Shown here: positions 61,282 through 64,000 of the stretch, piece after piece | Layout: each line of letters starts with the position of its first letter | Numbering within the stretch: position 1 is the stretch's first letter | Assembly (NCBI GenBank): GCA_024349245.1 | Contig: JALDNG010000087.1 | Location: forward strand, 1,111,001 to 1,175,000 | Source: Neodontobutis hainanensis | Lineage: Eukaryota; Chordata; Actinopteri; Gobiiformes; Odontobutidae | Direction of reading: 5' to 3' | Length of the DNA stretch: 64,000 nucleotides | The notes under the pieces: generated by a model | Databases searched by the model: none | What the model was told of the DNA's origin: nothing | Seen by the model: only the letters and a program-made list of their open reading frames with translations | Translations under genes and position numbers: made by a program

Positions 61282-64000
61282 AAAAACAGTGGGATGTGAG
61301 CGAGTCCAGATAAAGGCACAACTAACGGAAGCAGTTAAGTAAAAACAGCAGAAGCTTTAGAGGCCTGTAAAACGTGTAAGCAGAGCTAGTTATAATGGGA
61401 CGAGGTCATTTAATTGGACTACTGACCTTGTCCCAGTATGCAAGCAACAGTCCAGTTGGCCCATTATGTCACAACACAAACAACTGACATGTCAGTTAAC
61501 CAACTACAGCAGTAGCTTGGAGTCCATTTGTTAGTGGCATTTGACTTCAGCAGATTCAAGTAGAGCTGCTAGATATGATATATGTCAGTATGTCTTGGGA
61601 TATTCAAATTATTCCCTGGGTAAAAATTAAAGGTTTTAGAATTAACGCATACAAAGAAATACAGGGCTCTGTACCATTTCAAAAAGTAACAATAATAAAA
61701 AAAAAAAAAGTCAGAAGGCAACTGTAACTTATTTATCATTTTCATTTCTTCCTTTATGTTTTTGATATGGCAGTTTTAATGAAAAATAATAAGTACAGTC
61801 AATTTTAGACTGATATTTTCAGTTATATACACAACTAAAACACTTTTCACATTATATTTAAAACAACAATAAAACAACTTAAACATGAAGGCCTATAAAG
61901 TTCTTTGCTAGGCGGATGTTGTGGTTGTTGATATGATAACAATACAGTTGCATTATATTGCACAAACCTTGTTTAAACCTTGTTGTAAGCAGCCTTAGAA
62001 GTGAAGATTAGATTCAGATTGCTCTAAGTGTGTTGAATGGTAGGGTACTGCCTCTGGAGACTGGCCCTGGAGAGAACTGCCTGTTCCCAAGCTCTGGAGG
62101 AAGCAGGACGTTCACAGAGAAGGAAGATGAGGGTGAGGCAGCTGGGACACAGCCAACTAAACGGGGAATAAAGAATACACCATTTTCAAAAAAGACCATT
62201 TCTCCTTTTATCCTGCCCTTTCCTCTCCTGTCTGCGCTCAAGTGTCCCGTCTTCATCATTACACCACCTCCCCACACACACAGCAGTAATATTTCCAGCA
62301 AATACCATAGCTTATCACACACACACTCACACGCACGCACGGCACTGCTCCGGCGCACATCCTTCAGATGACCGACTGAACTGCCCCACAGATGTTGCAG
62401 TCCTATATAAACATGCTCACTCCGAACCCCCCATGAACCTCCCTCAGCTATTATAGTCCAGTCATGATTCTTCATAAGCTGTTGTATCCACAGTGTGTTT
62501 ACTTATATTCACAAATGAGACCAGGCCAACATTAACAAAACTTAAGCTGCAACACCCAGCCCACTATTTAGTTTGGAGCAAAAAAGCACTTTATCAAGGT
62601 TTGACTTCTTTTGTCACGCATGTGGTGTTGCAACATGTTGTCTCACAGCTGTGCAACAAGACTTGTATACCAAACGTATCTATTATTACTTTCATATGTA
62701 TTCAAGTTTGATGGTACTTGAAACAAAAACATTGTAGCGCAGCTGTTGAAACTTTAAACTGATAGTGGTGAAGTAACTGACAAGGCAATGTACCATTTAC
62801 AATTATACATCAGAATACAGTCTAAAAAGTCAATCTTTCATGCATTTTCATATGTGGCAAATGACCACGGTATGGGCAGAATTTTCAACACTTGAGTTGT
62901 CATTGTTCTTTGGAATTTTAGGTTTGATGTTGGTGAAGCGAAAAGGGCACACAAGGCTGCCCAAGACTGGTTATTGCTGTGAGAAAATGCCATTGATACA
63001 AAGAAAGAAAAATAAAATGGTGCAACGGTAACAAGAAGCTGTACAATCAGTTTAAAATAGGACGAAACCAGGCCCTACTCTGCTAAAAATACTTCGGCCA
63101 GAGGTTATTGATAGAATATACTTGGAAAGTAACAGCTCAACACACTAATGGATATGGAGTTGATTCCAGTTTTAAAGTATTCAGTGGATCAATAAGTCAC
63201 ATTATTAAAACATCAAAAATATTCCATATTGTGACTGGGTTTAACACCAGGCTGCCTAAACTTCAGGTACATGTCTGCATTATGGAGCAGAGCAGATCTT
63301 GTTGTCTGGACACAGTGGTGCTTTAAAGTGATTAATGTCAAGCCCTAATTTGTGTCATTTTCACTTTCAATAAAGTGCAATTTTGTTTAACCACAAAAAC
63401 TATTGTAAAGTGATTCCAGTATGTTTAGTGACATTTTCAAACTGTAAGCATGATCTCATAATTATTGTGACAATATTGTTCATTACAATTATTGTGGCCA
63501 GGATAATTGTGACACAAAATTCTATTATCGTCCCATGCATAGTGTGTAGTCTGATGGAGAACCAAGGCTAATATTGGCTTACACTGATACAGTGACTTTT
63601 ATTGCTTAGGAACTCAAAATGTATGGCTCTGAAGACCCCCCTTAACCTTAAAGTTGTTGCATATTGGTTTTGTCTTTTAGGGCAACCAAAATGTAGAGAT
63701 CTCACACACACACTTTATAATAGTCTTATTTATAAAGTGAGTTAGCAATCAGTGCAGATCGCAAGGTGGTAAAAGCCATTCTTCCCTTCCGTTGTCCAAA
63801 AATATCCCACACCCAGTCTCTCACACAAGCGCACACCCAGTGCACGCACAACACTCAGAGCCTCCCAGTCCAGACTGATGCGTCGTCATGGCGCTCCATC
63901 CCATCATCTCACCCTGGCCAGCTGCCAAACACTTTCTCTCGCCCAAGCCCCGCTCCTGCTCTACCCGGATCTGGTTGCAGTGCATTGTGGGATGTCAGAT
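59549..64000. other. Right flank, no recognisable gene (4.5 kb)
   Basis: AT-rich sequence with short CA runs (about 60953-60974), a poly-A run near 61256-61277 and a MITE-like end near 63500-63540. Base composition becomes more GC-rich from about 63840 to the edge, where TGCATTGTGGGA (63981-63992) is the inverse of a ZNF143/THAP11-type promoter word. No coding exon was identified. Confidence 0.6.

Overview
This is nuclear DNA from a vertebrate, most likely a teleost fish. It holds one recognisable host gene, on the minus strand: the 5' half of a non-erythroid beta-spectrin, best matched to sptbn1 (beta-II spectrin). Very long CA repeats, tRNA-headed SINEs with a shared tail, an RTE/Rex3-like retroposon end, Tc1/mariner fragments and several hAT elements all fit a ray-finned fish. 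The species cannot be read from the window.

Gene layout, in transcript order (high to low coordinates). The canonical first coding exon (36045-36189, with 5' leader to about 36324) and an alternative first coding exon (27513-27744) both end in codon phase 1. Both can therefore splice to the same next exon at 11635-11786. Nine more exons follow down to 358-453. The eleven exons of the canonical form sum to 1434 bp, exactly 478 codons with consistent phases. They encode the N-terminal tail, both calponin-homology (CH) actin-binding domains, spectrin repeat 1 and the start of repeat 2. The rest of the protein, roughly four fifths if it has the usual ~2,360 residues, lies beyond the left edge. 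An upstream non-coding exon and its promoter are not identified; they lie in 36.3-64 kb or beyond the right edge.

The introns and the 27 kb upstream of the first coding exon are repeat-rich. The main items are a 352-bp Tc1-type MITE (4.3 kb), CA tracts of 84 and 67 units (15.7 and 22.8 kb), an RTE-like tail plus two SINEs facing opposite ways (19.7-21.0 kb), a 21-bp minisatellite (21.6 kb), a perfect 31-bp-stem hairpin beside a palindrome centred on (AT)31 (24.4-24.6 kb), Tc1 and hAT fragments (31.4-31.8, 41.7-42.5, 47.4-47.8, 49.5-50.4 kb), and a third SINE (55.3 kb).

The most complete mobile element is a hAT transposon at 56541-59540. It is exactly 3,000 bp, has 15-bp terminal inverted repeats and a perfect 8-bp target duplication, and encodes a BED-finger transposase broken by two frameshifts. 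A smaller MITE is nested in its apparent intron. No new multi-gene system was found. The most informative observations are the enlarged Pro/Ser-rich alternative first exon, the CA repeat abutting a splice donor, the hairpin/palindrome pair and the recent but dead hAT copy.
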